DNA of 64,000 bases from Candidatus Termititenax sp. (GTDB lineage: Bacteria > Margulisbacteria > Riflemargulisbacteria > GWF2-35-9 > DYQY01): NCBI GenBank assembly GCA_020719045.1, contig DYQY01000007.1:5425-69424 (forward strand). Reading direction: 5' to 3'. Position numbers and translations under genes: made by a program. Below are positions 8,049 through 17,470 of this stretch, in pieces (within the stretch, counting starts at the first letter, position 1; every line of letters starts with the position of its first letter). The notes below the pieces were generated by a model, which was not told the DNA's origin, made no database searches, and was given only the letters and a program-made list of their open reading frames with translations.

Positions 8049-9217
8049 AACACCTTAAGAAATTTTCTTTTCCCAGCTTTAATTACCACTTCCTTGTCTT
8101 TCTCTAAAACAAAAAAAGGATCAGTAGCTTTCTCTCCATCTAAAGACACAGCTCCCTGCTCAAACAACCTCTTTATCTCTTTGCTACTTGGAGCGATTTC
8201 AGCAACTTTCATAATATTCATTAAGGTTTTTTCTTCTAACTTTGATATGTTTAATTCTGGTATATCGTCTGGGATATCTTTTTGTCTAAAAGCAGTAATA
8301 AAATATTCTTCCGCCTTATCTGCATCTTCTTTTGAATGATAAATACTAACAATAGTTTTACCTAAATCAACTTTAAAATCTCTTGGATTTACTGAACCAT
8401 CCTTCATTTGCTTTTTCATATCTTCGATTTTTGAAGCTGGTACATCTGTAAGCAACTCAAAATACCTAACAATTAACTCATCAGGAATAGACATTAATTT
8501 ACCAAACATTTCGTTTGGAGAATCAGTAAGGCCTACATGATTACCTAAACTTTTACTCATTTTTTGAACACCATCTAGACCTTCAAGAATAGGCATCGTT
8601 AAAACTACTTGTGGTTTCTGACCATACTCCTTCTGAAGGTGTCTTCCAACTAATAAATTAAACTTCTGGTCTGTACCACCCATCTCTATGTCTGCTTCAA
8701 GTGCAACAGAATCATATCCTTGCAATAACGGATATAAAAACTCATGAATACTAATTGATACATTATTCGTAAACCTTTTATTAAAATCATCTCGTTCAAG
8801 CATTCTTGCCACATTATACTTAGCTGTTAGCTTAACCATATCTTTAGCGGTAAGTTTACTAAGCCAAGAAGAATTATAAACAACAGTAGTTTTGCTTCTA
8901 TCTAACACCTTAAAAACTTGGTCCTGATATGTTTCAGCGTTCCTCTTCACGTCCTCTTCAGACAACTCTTTTCTGGTTTTTGATTTACCTGTTGGGTCAC
9001 CAATCATCGCAGTAAAATCTCCAATTAAGAAAATAATCTCATGCCCCATATCCTGAAATATTTTAAGTTTTCTAAGAACAACAGTATGTCCTAGATGCAA
9101 ATCTGGCGCACTTGGGTCAGCGCCCCATTTAACCTTCAACTTTCTTTTTGAAAGCAATAATTCTTTTAGATCTTCTTCGTTAATAACGTCAACAAACCCT
9201 TTATTTATACTTTCCAT
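8042..9217 (-). CDS. tyrS: Tyrosyl-tRNA synthetase
   Basis: It charges tRNA-Tyr with tyrosine in the cytoplasm. The class I signatures are clear: the HIGH-type sequence DLHLGHTVV near residue 40 and QKMSKSLGN (KMSKS) near residue 220. The pocket segment [14 protein letters not shown] is also present, and an S4-like RNA-binding domain forms the C-terminus ([18 protein letters not shown]). The 391-residue length and this motif spacing match the shorter TyrZ-like subclass. ATG 9217 is preceded by AAAGGA. It heads an apparent operon with the split TauE genes and diverges from the penicillin-binding protein gene. Confidence 0.96.
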   Translation of the reverse strand: MESINKGFVDVINEEDLKELLLSKRKLKVKWGADPSAPDLHLGHTVVLRKLKIFQDMGHEIIFLIGDFTAMIGDPTGKSKTRKELSEEDVKRNAETYQDQVFKVLDRSKTTVVYNSSWLSKLTAKDMVKLTAKYNVARMLERDDFNKRFTNNVSISIHEFLYPLLQGYDSVALEADIEMGGTDQKFNLLVGRHLQKEYGQKPQVVLTMPILEGLDGVQKMSKSLGNHVGLTDSPNEMFGKLMSIPDELIVRYFELLTDVPASKIEDMKKQMKDGSVNPRDFKVDLGKTIVSIYHSKEDADKAEEYFITAFRQKDIPDDIPELNISKLEEKTLMNIMKVAEIAPSSKEIKRLFEQGAVSLDGEKATDPFFVLEKDKEVVIKAGKRKFLKVLW

Positions 9218-9323
9218 CTAATATCCTTTTTGAAAAAACTCATTAACTAATATGTTCTCTTGTGATAATATATCATCTGCTAAAAACTGACAATAAGCTC
9301 GTATTTAATGGAGGAAAAAGTAA

Positions 9324-11408
9324 GTGGTTTTTGAACGAAGAGTCCCATTATCTGTAGGAAAGAAACCAAAAAGTTTTTCCGGTAATCGTAAAAGCGGGAA
9401 CAGTTATAGAAGTCACTTAAACAAAAGAAGAAACGAAAAAATTATAGCTTTAATTATGCAACTATTTTTAAAAGGCACTGTTGTTGTAGCTGCTTTATCA
9501 TTTTTACTTTTACTCTACATACTATTTTTATTAAAAACTTTACCCGATGTTAGGGTCATTGCTACTTTTGTTCCTAATCAAACAACAAAAATTTACTCTG
9601 CTGATGGTGTTATCTTAGCTGACCTACATAAAGAAGAAAACAGAATTACTGTACCTTATTCTAAAATCTCAGGCACCATGAAAAAGGCCGTTGTCGCAAT
9701 GGAAGATGCTAGATTTTACGACCACCATGGCGTTGACCCAGTTGGTATTTTAAGAGCAATGACCGTTAATTTAATAAAAGGTAGTAAAGTTCAAGGTGCT
9801 AGTACTATTACACAACAATTGGCTAGAAATTTATTCCTTACCAAAAAGAAAAAGTTCTCACGTAAAATTGCGGAAGTTATTCTGGCAATTAGGATAGAAC
9901 GTCACTATACAAAAGATGAGATTCTACATATGTACCTTAACCAAGTATATTGGGGGCACAACTCCTACGGCATAGAATCAGCAGCGCTTCAGTACTTTAA
10001 CAAAAGCGCATCAGAACTTACACTTGCTGAAAGCGCCATGCTAGTAGGTATGTTGCAAGCACCTGAACTGTACTCACCGTACAGAAACTTAACAACAACA
10101 CTTAAAAGAAAAGATATTGTGTTAAAAAGAATGCTAGATGTAAAACTCATTACAAGAAGCCAATATCTCGACGCAAAAAAACAACATATAACAGTATCTC
10201 CACGCAGAAAACTTAAATATAGAGCACCTTACTTTGTTCAAGAAGTAATTAACATCCTAGTAAGAATGTATGGAGAAGAAGAAGCTTATAATGGTGGGTT
10301 AAAAGTTTATACTCCTATCGTTTGGGAACTACAAAAAGAAGCAGAAGTAGCTGTTGATTGGGCTATTGCTGAAGGTATTAATCAAAATCTAAACTTTAAT
10401 CAAGCAGCTATGTTAGCAATTGACCCAAGAACAGGTCATATTTTAACGATGGTTGGTGGATATGATTTCCTAAACTTCCACTATAATAAAGTATTACATG
10501 CACGAAGACAGCCAGGTTCTGCATTTAAACCTTTTGTTTATCTTACAGCTTTATCAAGAGGCTTATCACCAGGAACCATCATTGATGATTCACCTATAGT
10601 CTTTAATACCTTCCAAGGTCCATATGCCCCACAAAACTATGACAAAACTTTTGAAGGCAAAGTATCTATGCGTAAGGCATTAGAAAAATCTATCAATGTT
10701 GTTGCTATTAAACTAGTAAACATGGTTTCACCAGAAGCTGTTATTGCAACAGCTAGAAAGTTTGGCATCACAACACCTTTAGGTCCATACATCTCTATTG
10801 CTCTTGGAACACATGAAGTTCAAATTATGGAACTTACTTCGGCATATGGTGCTTTTGCAACAGGAGGATTGCTTGCTAAACCAATTATGATAAAGAAAAT
10901 AGAAGACAGAAACGGCATTGAACTTTACAACTCCAGACCTGAAATAACACGTGTATTTGACCAAGGACGTGTTTATGCTTTAGTTGACATGATGAAAGGT
11001 GTTATTGATTATGGAACAGCTAAAAATGCAAAACTACCAAGGCCAGCTGCTGGTAAAACAGGAACAACAACAGACTATAGAGATGCTTGGTTTATAGGTT
11101 TCGTACCTCAAATTGTGTGTGCTGCTTGGGTAGGAAATGACGACAACACCCCAACAAATAAAGTAGTTGGTGGATACATACCAGCTCTAATGTGGAAACA
11201 ATATATGAACACTGCCACACAGAAAGTTCCAAGACTTGATTTTCCTTCACCAAGTGGAATGGGTCACTGGGCAGGACAGGAACCAAAGGAAAATAGTTTT
11301 TTAATCTCTGGTCAAGAACAAAAAAAGATCGATGAATCATCAGCATCCTCACCAGCAACTGGTGCTGACAATAGCCAAGATAACTGGGCAAACGAATTCG
11401 TTAACTAA
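9324..11408 (+). CDS. Class A penicillin-binding protein (PBP1A-like)
   Basis: A bifunctional peptidoglycan synthase of the inner membrane facing the periplasm. A basic N-terminal tail leads to one membrane helix at about residues 50-71. The GT51 glycosyltransferase follows, with EDARFYDHHG (catalytic E127) and GASTITQQLARN. The transpeptidase domain has the SxxK nucleophile S399 (SAFK), the SxN motif at 456-458 (SIN) and KTG at 578-580 (KTGTT). The tail is Ser/Gln-rich. The start is GTG 9324, with GGAGG ten bases upstream. At 694 residues it is slightly short of E. coli PBP1A but complete in its domains. It stands alone, divergent from tyrS. Confidence 0.95.
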   Translation: MVFERRVPLSVGKKPKSFSGNRKSGNSYRSHLNKRRNEKIIALIMQLFLKGTVVVAALSFLLLLYILFLLKTLPDVRVIATFVPNQTTKIYSADGVILADLHKEENRITVPYSKISGTMKKAVVAMEDARFYDHHGVDPVGILRAMTVNLIKGSKVQGASTITQQLARNLFLTKKKKFSRKIAEVILAIRIERHYTKDEILHMYLNQVYWGHNSYGIESAALQYFNKSASELTLAESAMLVGMLQAPELYSPYRNLTTTLKRKDIVLKRMLDVKLITRSQYLDAKKQHITVSPRRKLKYRAPYFVQEVINILVRMYGEEEAYNGGLKVYTPIVWELQKEAEVAVDWAIAEGINQNLNFNQAAMLAIDPRTGHILTMVGGYDFLNFHYNKVLHARRQPGSAFKPFVYLTALSRGLSPGTIIDDSPIVFNTFQGPYAPQNYDKTFEGKVSMRKALEKSINVVAIKLVNMVSPEAVIATARKFGITTPLGPYISIALGTHEVQIMELTSAYGAFATGGLLAKPIMIKKIEDRNGIELYNSRPEITRVFDQGRVYALVDMMKGVIDYGTAKNAKLPRPAAGKTGTTTDYRDAWFIGFVPQIVCAAWVGNDDNTPTNKVVGGYIPALMWKQYMNTATQKVPRLDFPSPSGMGHWAGQEPKENSFLISGQEQKKIDESSASSPATGADNSQDNWANEFVN

Positions 11409-11460
11409 CTCTATAAAACTGCAACTTTTCTATTAGTTCTACGAGAGTTGCATGTAGAGC

Positions 11461-11655
11461 AATGAGGCTCAATTTCTAAACGAGACACTATCACTAATTA
11501 ATAGTCACAATTTATCTGTAAACTTCTTACAAACTAGTAAAGATATAAATAACCCAAATATAAACTATCTACGTGTTGTAATTGTTCCAACTAATGACGA
11601 TCCTCGTCAAAACAAAGAAAACCTTAAAAAACTTATTGATTCACTTAGACCTTAG
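11461..11655 (+). pseudogene. Open frame without start codon, possible gene remnant
   Basis: A 64-codon open stretch ends at TAG 11653-11655 and reads like a real protein tail (YLRVVIVPTNDDPRQNKE, then LKKLIDSLRP). There is no ATG, GTG or TTG at a sensible place, and an in-frame TAG lies just upstream (11455-11457). It overlaps the 3' end of prs on the other strand by four bases. It may be the last piece of a deleted gene. Upstream, a GCAACT / AGTTGC hairpin at 11421-11451 probably follows the PBP gene. Confidence 0.3.
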
Positions 11656-12614
11656 TCTTCAAAAATCTCACTAATTGATGAGTTATTATGATTTCGCTGA
11701 ATAGCTTCTGCAAAAAGAGGAGCTGCAGACAACACCACAAGACCAGGAAACTGTTTTTCTGGTGGCAACGGTATTGTGTTGGTTACAACAACTTCTTTGA
11801 AATTTGCTTCTTTTAGCCTACTTATAGCTGGACCAGAGAATACTGGGTGCGTAGCTAATAGATACATGTCATCATTACAGCCATGTTTTCTTAAAACAGC
11901 AATCCCTTGTGTAACGCTTCCTGCGGTATCAACCATGTCGTCATATAGGAGTACTGTCTTATTCTCAACACTACCAACAATATTTACAATCTCAGCTTTA
12001 TTATGCTCTGGTCTTGTTTTATGAAGTATAGCAAGTTCAGCTCCTATCTTGTCAGCAAATTTCTTAGCAGCTTTTGCTCTACCAGTATCAGGAGCTACGA
12101 CTACCATATCACTATGGTCATTTTTCTTTTTATTATTAAAGTACTTAACAAAAAGAGGTAATGCTTGAAGATGATCTACTGGAATATCAAAGTATCCTTG
12201 AATTTGATCTGCATGTAAATCCATAGTAATTATACGATCAGCACCAGCCTCCGTTATAAGATTAGCCATCAATTTTGCACTAATAGGTTCTCTTGGACCG
12301 GACTTCTTATCTTGTCTTGCATAACCAAAATGAGGAATTACTACATTAATCTTTCTTGCACTTGCTCTTTTACAAGAATCAATAGTAATAAATAGCTCCA
12401 TCAAATCTTCGTTAACATTACTTCCACAAGTTTGAATTAAAAAAACATTTCTTCCTCTAATGGTTTCGTTAATGTTTGTAAATATTTCTCCGCAACTAAA
12501 TTTAGAAACCTTTAAACTTGCTAAATCCATAGCTAAGTACCTTGATATTTCTTCTCCTAGCTTCGGATGAGATGTTCCACAAAAAATCTTCATATTTACA
12601 GAATCATTAGCCAT
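11652..12614 (-). CDS. prs: Ribose-phosphate pyrophosphokinase
   Basis: It makes PRPP from ribose 5-phosphate and ATP for nucleotide, histidine and NAD synthesis. Family sequences are obvious: RQDKKSGPREPISAKL, the metal- and ribose-phosphate-binding DLHADQIQGYFDIPVDHL, and the PRPP loop DMVDTAGSVTQG. I choose ATG 12614 (MANDSVNMK) because AGAAGGAG lies eight bases upstream; an in-frame ATG at 12638 would place that site inside the gene. This gives 320 residues, the usual size. It is transcribed away from miaB with 78 bases between. Confidence 0.96.
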   Translation of the reverse strand: MANDSVNMKIFCGTSHPKLGEEISRYLAMDLASLKVSKFSCGEIFTNINETIRGRNVFLIQTCGSNVNEDLMELFITIDSCKRASARKINVVIPHFGYARQDKKSGPREPISAKLMANLITEAGADRIITMDLHADQIQGYFDIPVDHLQALPLFVKYFNNKKKNDHSDMVVVAPDTGRAKAAKKFADKIGAELAILHKTRPEHNKAEIVNIVGSVENKTVLLYDDMVDTAGSVTQGIAVLRKHGCNDDMYLLATHPVFSGPAISRLKEANFKEVVVTNTIPLPPEKQFPGLVVLSAAPLFAEAIQRNHNNSSISEIFED

Positions 12615-12692
12615 TAGTTTTACTCCTTCTATATGCATCTACTCGAACGCTTAATTAAACAATACTTGCTGTTATTTTTCAAGGAGAAGCTT

Positions 12693-13832
12693 TTAGCCTT
12701 TAAATGCATAATCCTTAACTGCCTGATGTAATTCACTTAATCTTCTTTTCTTTGTTTTACTATCTATCTGATCATCCATATCAGCTGCCTTCGTCCCTTT
12801 GCGAGGAGAATACACGGCAGATATAACCCTAAAAAAACCCAATTCTTTAACCACATTAACCATATTAACAAATTCTTCTTCTGTCTCGCCTGGAAACCCA
12901 ACTATTAAATCAGTTGATATCTTAACACCTGCGACCTTTTCCCGTAATCTGCTTACCTTTTCCTTATACTCTGCAACAGTATATCCTCTATTCATAAGTT
13001 TAAGTATCCTGTCATCACCATGTTGTATCGGGAAATGTATTTCTCTCCCAACACGCTTATTCTCGGCTATAACAGAAATTAATTTATCGGTAATATCTTT
13101 GGGATGAGATGTCAAAAAATCAACCTTTTCTATCCACGCAAATTTACTCAAAATATCTAAAAGCAAATCAGCAAAATCATAGTCATCATATAACCATTGC
13201 CCGTAAGAATTTACATTTTGACCTAACAATAACAGCTTTTTGTAGCCAGAGTTCTCTAATTGTTCTATAGATAGAAAAATATCTTCCCTAACTCTACTTA
13301 CCTCCCTGCCTCTCGTGTATGGAACAATACAGTAAGAACAATAATTGTTACATCCATACATAATTGGCAAAAAAGCCTGATCAAAATCTTTATCTCTATT
13401 AACATTAACAATAGGACTCTCAGCATCTTTATTTTCAATTAACTTAACTACCGAAGAACTTTTCTTATTCCACTCGCTTAGAATTTCAGGAAGATACTCA
13501 TAAGAATTAGCTCCAACTACAATATCAATGTACGGATATTTCTTAAGTAACTCGTCTTTCTCATATTGCGGAACACAGCCCGTTACAACGATTATTTGGT
13601 CTCTACCCTTCTTCTTTCTTAAAGAATTAAACTCTCTCATCCTAGAAAAAGCTCTATTCTCAGCATTACCTCTTACAGCACAGGTGTTAAAAATCAAAAC
13701 ATTCGCTGAATGAGGGTCATCAATTAAGCTATACCCAGCACACATCAACGCCCCAGAAAGAATCTCTGAGTCACTTTTGTTCATTTGACAACCGAACGTA
13801 ATTATATTGAAACTTGGGCCACTAGGCATCAT
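12693..13832 (-). CDS. miaB: tRNA-2-methylthio-N6-isopentenyladenosine-37 methylthiotransferase MiaB, lacking TRAM domain
   Basis: A radical-SAM methylthiotransferase that adds a methylthio group to i6A37 of tRNA. The N-terminal UPF0004 domain has its three cluster cysteines (FGCQMNK, NTCAVRGNAENR, TGCVPQ). The radical-SAM core has CNNYCSYC. Family members have about 440 residues and end in a TRAM RNA-binding domain. This one stops at residue 379 (HQAVKDYAFKG), just before TRAM should begin. The next codons in frame read only KLLLEK and then another stop, so no simple frameshift restores the domain. The other MTTases (RimO, MtaB) are less likely given NTCAVRGNAENR. It overlaps the upstream manC stop by four bases. 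Confidence 0.88.
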   Translation of the reverse strand: MMPSGPSFNIITFGCQMNKSDSEILSGALMCAGYSLIDDPHSANVLIFNTCAVRGNAENRAFSRMREFNSLRKKKGRDQIIVVTGCVPQYEKDELLKKYPYIDIVVGANSYEYLPEILSEWNKKSSSVVKLIENKDAESPIVNVNRDKDFDQAFLPIMYGCNNYCSYCIVPYTRGREVSRVREDIFLSIEQLENSGYKKLLLLGQNVNSYGQWLYDDYDFADLLLDILSKFAWIEKVDFLTSHPKDITDKLISVIAENKRVGREIHFPIQHGDDRILKLMNRGYTVAEYKEKVSRLREKVAGVKISTDLIVGFPGETEEEFVNMVNVVKELGFFRVISAVYSPRKGTKAADMDDQIDSKTKKRRLSELHQAVKDYAFKG

Positions 13833-15190
13833 TTACGATTATAGTCATCCTCGTATCGAATGATATCATCCTCACCTACATAACTACCAACCTGCGCCTC
13901 AATTATTACAAGAGGCACATCTCCTGGGTTCTCCAAACGGTGTTTAACTCCCTTTGGTATATAAGTAGACTGGTTTGCAAATAGAACGATTTTTTCCTCT
14001 TCTTTTGTTACAACAGCCTCACCACTTACAACTACCCAATGTTCATTTCTGTGTTCATGCTTTTGAAAAGAAATCTTATGCTTTGGCTTAACTTCAATAG
14101 TCTTAATCTTATAGCTATTATCCTTCTCAAGTAAAACCGTATATGTTCCCCATGGACGATGAACTGTTGTATGCTCATTAATCAAAGAAGAACCTCTAGC
14201 TTGAAGCATATCTACAACCTGTTTTACCTTTTGCGTTTCACCTTTTTTTGCAACTAATAGCGCATCAGTTGTATCTATAATAACTAAGTCGCTAACTCCA
14301 GCAGTACTCACAATTTTGCCTTGCGTTGATACGACAAAATTGTTCCCAGAGTCTACTGCAATATCTTCTTTGTATTCACCATCAACAAAGTATTCTGCAA
14401 TCTCGTCATAACTACCTAAATCAGACCAACCAATGTCAGCAGGGACTACCTTTACCACTGAGCTTTTTTCCATTACTGCATAATCAATACTATTTGCAGG
14501 AATTGCCATCATGTCATCATATTTAACTCTTAGCATACCTTGTTTGTCTCTTAATGCCTTTTCATAAGCCTGTTTTGAACAGCTGTAGATATCTGGAGAA
14601 TACTTTTTTAACTCACTTAAAAAAACACTAGCTTTAAAAGCAAACATTCCACTGTTCCAATAGTAGTTACCTGATTTAACATATTTATCAGCAGTTTCTA
14701 AATCTGGCTTTTCCTTGAAGCTTATTACATCCTCACCTTTTGCCTGAACATAACCATACCCAGTTGCCGGAAAAGTAGGAGTTATCCCAAAGGTTACTAA
14801 ATTACCCTTTATTGCTAATTCTTCTGCTTTTTTTAAACACTTTATATATTCATCTTCTTTTTTGATAATATGATCCGATGGTGTTACTAAAATTACCTCA
14901 TCCGCAGGACTATCAAAACAAGCTAAAGCTATAGCTGGAGCAGTGTTTCTTCCAACTGGCTCTAAAATAAATCCTACTTCTGAGACCCCGTCTTCTTTTG
15001 CCTGATCGATAACTAAAAAGTACTGTTGCTCATTAGTTACAACAGAAACATTATCTAGTCTATTTCTTATTAATGTTTTCTGAAAAAGAGATTTATTCTC
15101 AAATAACTGAATAAACTGTTTAGGGAATAATTTCCTTGATAAAGGCCATAATCTTGTCCCACTACCACCAGCTAAAACGACTAACTTCAT
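13829..15190 (-). CDS. manC: Mannose-1-phosphate guanylyltransferase / mannose-6-phosphate isomerase
   Basis: It makes GDP-mannose from mannose 1-phosphate and GTP, for surface polysaccharides. The nucleotidyltransferase signature GGSGTRLWPLSRKLFPKQF is at the N-terminus, with TPSDHII and FKEKPDLETA further on. The C-terminal cupin domain (HRPWGTYTVL, KISFQKHEHRNEHW, IPKGVKHRLENPG) is the type II isomerase module, so both activities are likely. 453 residues is close to the 470 typical of ManC/AlgA. ATG 15190 has AGGAG upstream. It lies nine bases after glnN and overlaps miaB, so these three are probably one transcript. Confidence 0.94.
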   Translation of the reverse strand: MKLVVLAGGSGTRLWPLSRKLFPKQFIQLFENKSLFQKTLIRNRLDNVSVVTNEQQYFLVIDQAKEDGVSEVGFILEPVGRNTAPAIALACFDSPADEVILVTPSDHIIKKEDEYIKCLKKAEELAIKGNLVTFGITPTFPATGYGYVQAKGEDVISFKEKPDLETADKYVKSGNYYWNSGMFAFKASVFLSELKKYSPDIYSCSKQAYEKALRDKQGMLRVKYDDMMAIPANSIDYAVMEKSSVVKVVPADIGWSDLGSYDEIAEYFVDGEYKEDIAVDSGNNFVVSTQGKIVSTAGVSDLVIIDTTDALLVAKKGETQKVKQVVDMLQARGSSLINEHTTVHRPWGTYTVLLEKDNSYKIKTIEVKPKHKISFQKHEHRNEHWVVVSGEAVVTKEEEKIVLFANQSTYIPKGVKHRLENPGDVPLVIIEAQVGSYVGEDDIIRYEDDYNRK

Positions 15191-15199
15191 TATTATCTC

Positions 15200-17275
15200 C
15201 TATAATCTTCTAAACAACTGTTGATAGCTCGCAAAAGGCCAATATTCTTTGGAAACAATCTCCTCTGCCTTATCAACAAATTCTCGCAATTTAGCAAGAT
15301 CAGCGTCACATTGATAATAACCCTTTGCTTGGTCTGTAAGTTCAGACATACAATGACAATTAGCTTTCTTAGTAATCTGTTCAACAAAAGCATGGACGTT
15401 TTTATAAAGATCCTCTAATTCACTTATCTGATTTGCAATAAGACCTGTTTTTGATGTATTTGCTGATATAAGTAACGCCAACTGCTTAAGTATTGCCGGC
15501 ATAACTTCTGTTAAAACCATCTCACAAGATGACTGTAACTCAATCTGTTTCGTTCTAACATACTGCATTAAACGAATATTTTGCCTTGCTAATAACTCTT
15601 TTTCAGAAAGCACTTCAAATGTTTTATATAACTCTAAAACTTCCTTACTAATCATGCTTTCAAGAGCTTCCGGAGTATTATTAAAGTTCTTTAGCCCTCT
15701 CTTCTTAGCTTCTTCTTTCCACTCAGGAGAATAGCAATTCCCTTCAAAATGGATTTCCTTTGTTTCTTTAATCATTTCCTTAACAACCAATAAAGCATTA
15801 GCTTTAGGATCACCACTTAATTTTTCAATCTTATTGTAAATTCTTTCATATCCCTCAGTTATAATTAAATTTATTAAAGTCACTACCTCTGAACAATTCT
15901 GAGATGAACCAACAGACCTAAACTCAAACTTGTTTCCAGTAAATGCCATTGGAGATGTTCTATTTCTATCTGAACTATCTTTAGCAACTGATGGCAACTG
16001 ACGAATCCCCAAGCTTATCTCTGCCATTTTCTTTTCAGTTACTTTACTTAGCTTCTCTATCTCTAATAATAATGAGGAAAGATACTCACCTAAATATACT
16101 GACATAATATTCGGAGGTGCTTCAGTTCCTCCTAATCTTCTCTCATTTCCAGCATCAAGCACTAATGCATTAAAAAAGTTTGCATACTTCTTTACACCAA
16201 TCATCATTGATACAACAGTCATAAGCAAAGTTACGTTTCGCAACGGCGATGCTGATGGTTCTAAATAATTTACACCTGTATTATCGCCAATTGACCAATT
16301 TACATGCTTACCTGATCCATTAACCCCATTAAAAGGTTTCTCATGTAACAAGGCAACCAACCCATGCCTTTCAGCAACTTCTTCAATAATATCCATTACT
16401 TGCAAATTATGGTCTATGGCCAAATTCTGTTCTTCATATAAAGGTGCTATTTCAAACTGATTTGGAGATACTTCATTATGTCTTGTTTTAGCAGGAATAC
16501 CTCTTCTGTATAACTCTCTATCAAAATCCTCCATAAACTGAAGCACTCTTTTCTTTATTGTTCCGAAATAATGATCCTTAAGTTGCTGATTTCTAGCGGC
16601 TGGTCTTCCAAAAAGTGTTTGCTTACAAATCTGCAAATCAGACCTTGTTTCATAAAGTTCTTTATCTACAAGAAAATATTCTTGCTCAATACCTAGCCAA
16701 ACATTAATTCTCTTAGCATTCCTGTTTCCAAGTAATTTTTGTAATTTAATCCCAACATTATTCAAAGCTTTTTTACTTCTAAGTAGTCCTGTCTTTTGGT
16801 CAAGCACATCACCAGTCCAAGAAAGAAAAACAGATGGAATAACAAGTGTTTTTGTGTCCTTTGCTTCAATTAAAAAAACAGGAGAAGTTGGATCCCATGC
16901 AGAGTATCCTCTTGCCTCAAACGTTGAACGAATTCCTCCACTTGGAAACGAAGACGCATCAGGCTCGGATTGGATTAACTGAATAGCTGATAATCTTTCA
17001 ATCAAAATACCTTCTTCATCGTAACTAATAAAAGAATTGTGTTTTTCTGCTGTTCCACCTCTTAATGGTTGAAACCAATGAGTATAATGAGTAGCTCCAT
17101 TTTCAATAGCCCACTCCTTCATACTATGAGCAACTTCACCAGCTATTTCTTTTTCTAAGGTATCACCTTTAACTATTGTATTAATAAGCTGACTATACAC
17201 TCTCTCACTTAGCCTATTCCTCATAACTTCTTGGGTAAAAACTAATTCGCCATATCTATTCATAATTTGGGACAT
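15200..17275 (-). CDS. glnN: Glutamine synthetase type III
   Basis: It assimilates ammonium into glutamine. The protein is 691 residues, far longer than GS type I (about 470), and fits type III. Recognisable parts are the active-site stretch RHNEVSPNQFEIAPLYEEQN, the segment NGVNGSGKHVNWSIG, the ATP-site region RLGGTEAPPNIMS and the NRTSPMAFTGNKFEFRSVG motif. A helical C-terminal extension is typical of GSIII. ATG 17275 has AAGGAG six bases upstream. GSIII is found in Bacteroides, many cyanobacteria and scattered other phyla, so it is a modest taxonomic clue. Confidence 0.95.
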   Translation of the reverse strand: MSQIMNRYGELVFTQEVMRNRLSERVYSQLINTIVKGDTLEKEIAGEVAHSMKEWAIENGATHYTHWFQPLRGGTAEKHNSFISYDEEGILIERLSAIQLIQSEPDASSFPSGGIRSTFEARGYSAWDPTSPVFLIEAKDTKTLVIPSVFLSWTGDVLDQKTGLLRSKKALNNVGIKLQKLLGNRNAKRINVWLGIEQEYFLVDKELYETRSDLQICKQTLFGRPAARNQQLKDHYFGTIKKRVLQFMEDFDRELYRRGIPAKTRHNEVSPNQFEIAPLYEEQNLAIDHNLQVMDIIEEVAERHGLVALLHEKPFNGVNGSGKHVNWSIGDNTGVNYLEPSASPLRNVTLLMTVVSMMIGVKKYANFFNALVLDAGNERRLGGTEAPPNIMSVYLGEYLSSLLLEIEKLSKVTEKKMAEISLGIRQLPSVAKDSSDRNRTSPMAFTGNKFEFRSVGSSQNCSEVVTLINLIITEGYERIYNKIEKLSGDPKANALLVVKEMIKETKEIHFEGNCYSPEWKEEAKKRGLKNFNNTPEALESMISKEVLELYKTFEVLSEKELLARQNIRLMQYVRTKQIELQSSCEMVLTEVMPAILKQLALLISANTSKTGLIANQISELEDLYKNVHAFVEQITKKANCHCMSELTDQAKGYYQCDADLAKLREFVDKAEEIVSKEYWPFASYQQLFRRL

Positions 17276-17470
17276 TCTCTACTCCTTAGCCATTTTTTTA
17301 AAATACTTGTCTATTTTACTTGATAAATCATTAAATAGCTAGAAATATGCACGCAAAACAGAATGTTTTGTTACATTTTCTCCTCATAAGCAAACAAAAA
17401 TAGCTTTATTGCTAAATAATGAATAATTTACTATGATTTACTTGTACAAATAAATAAAGGAGTTACTCTC

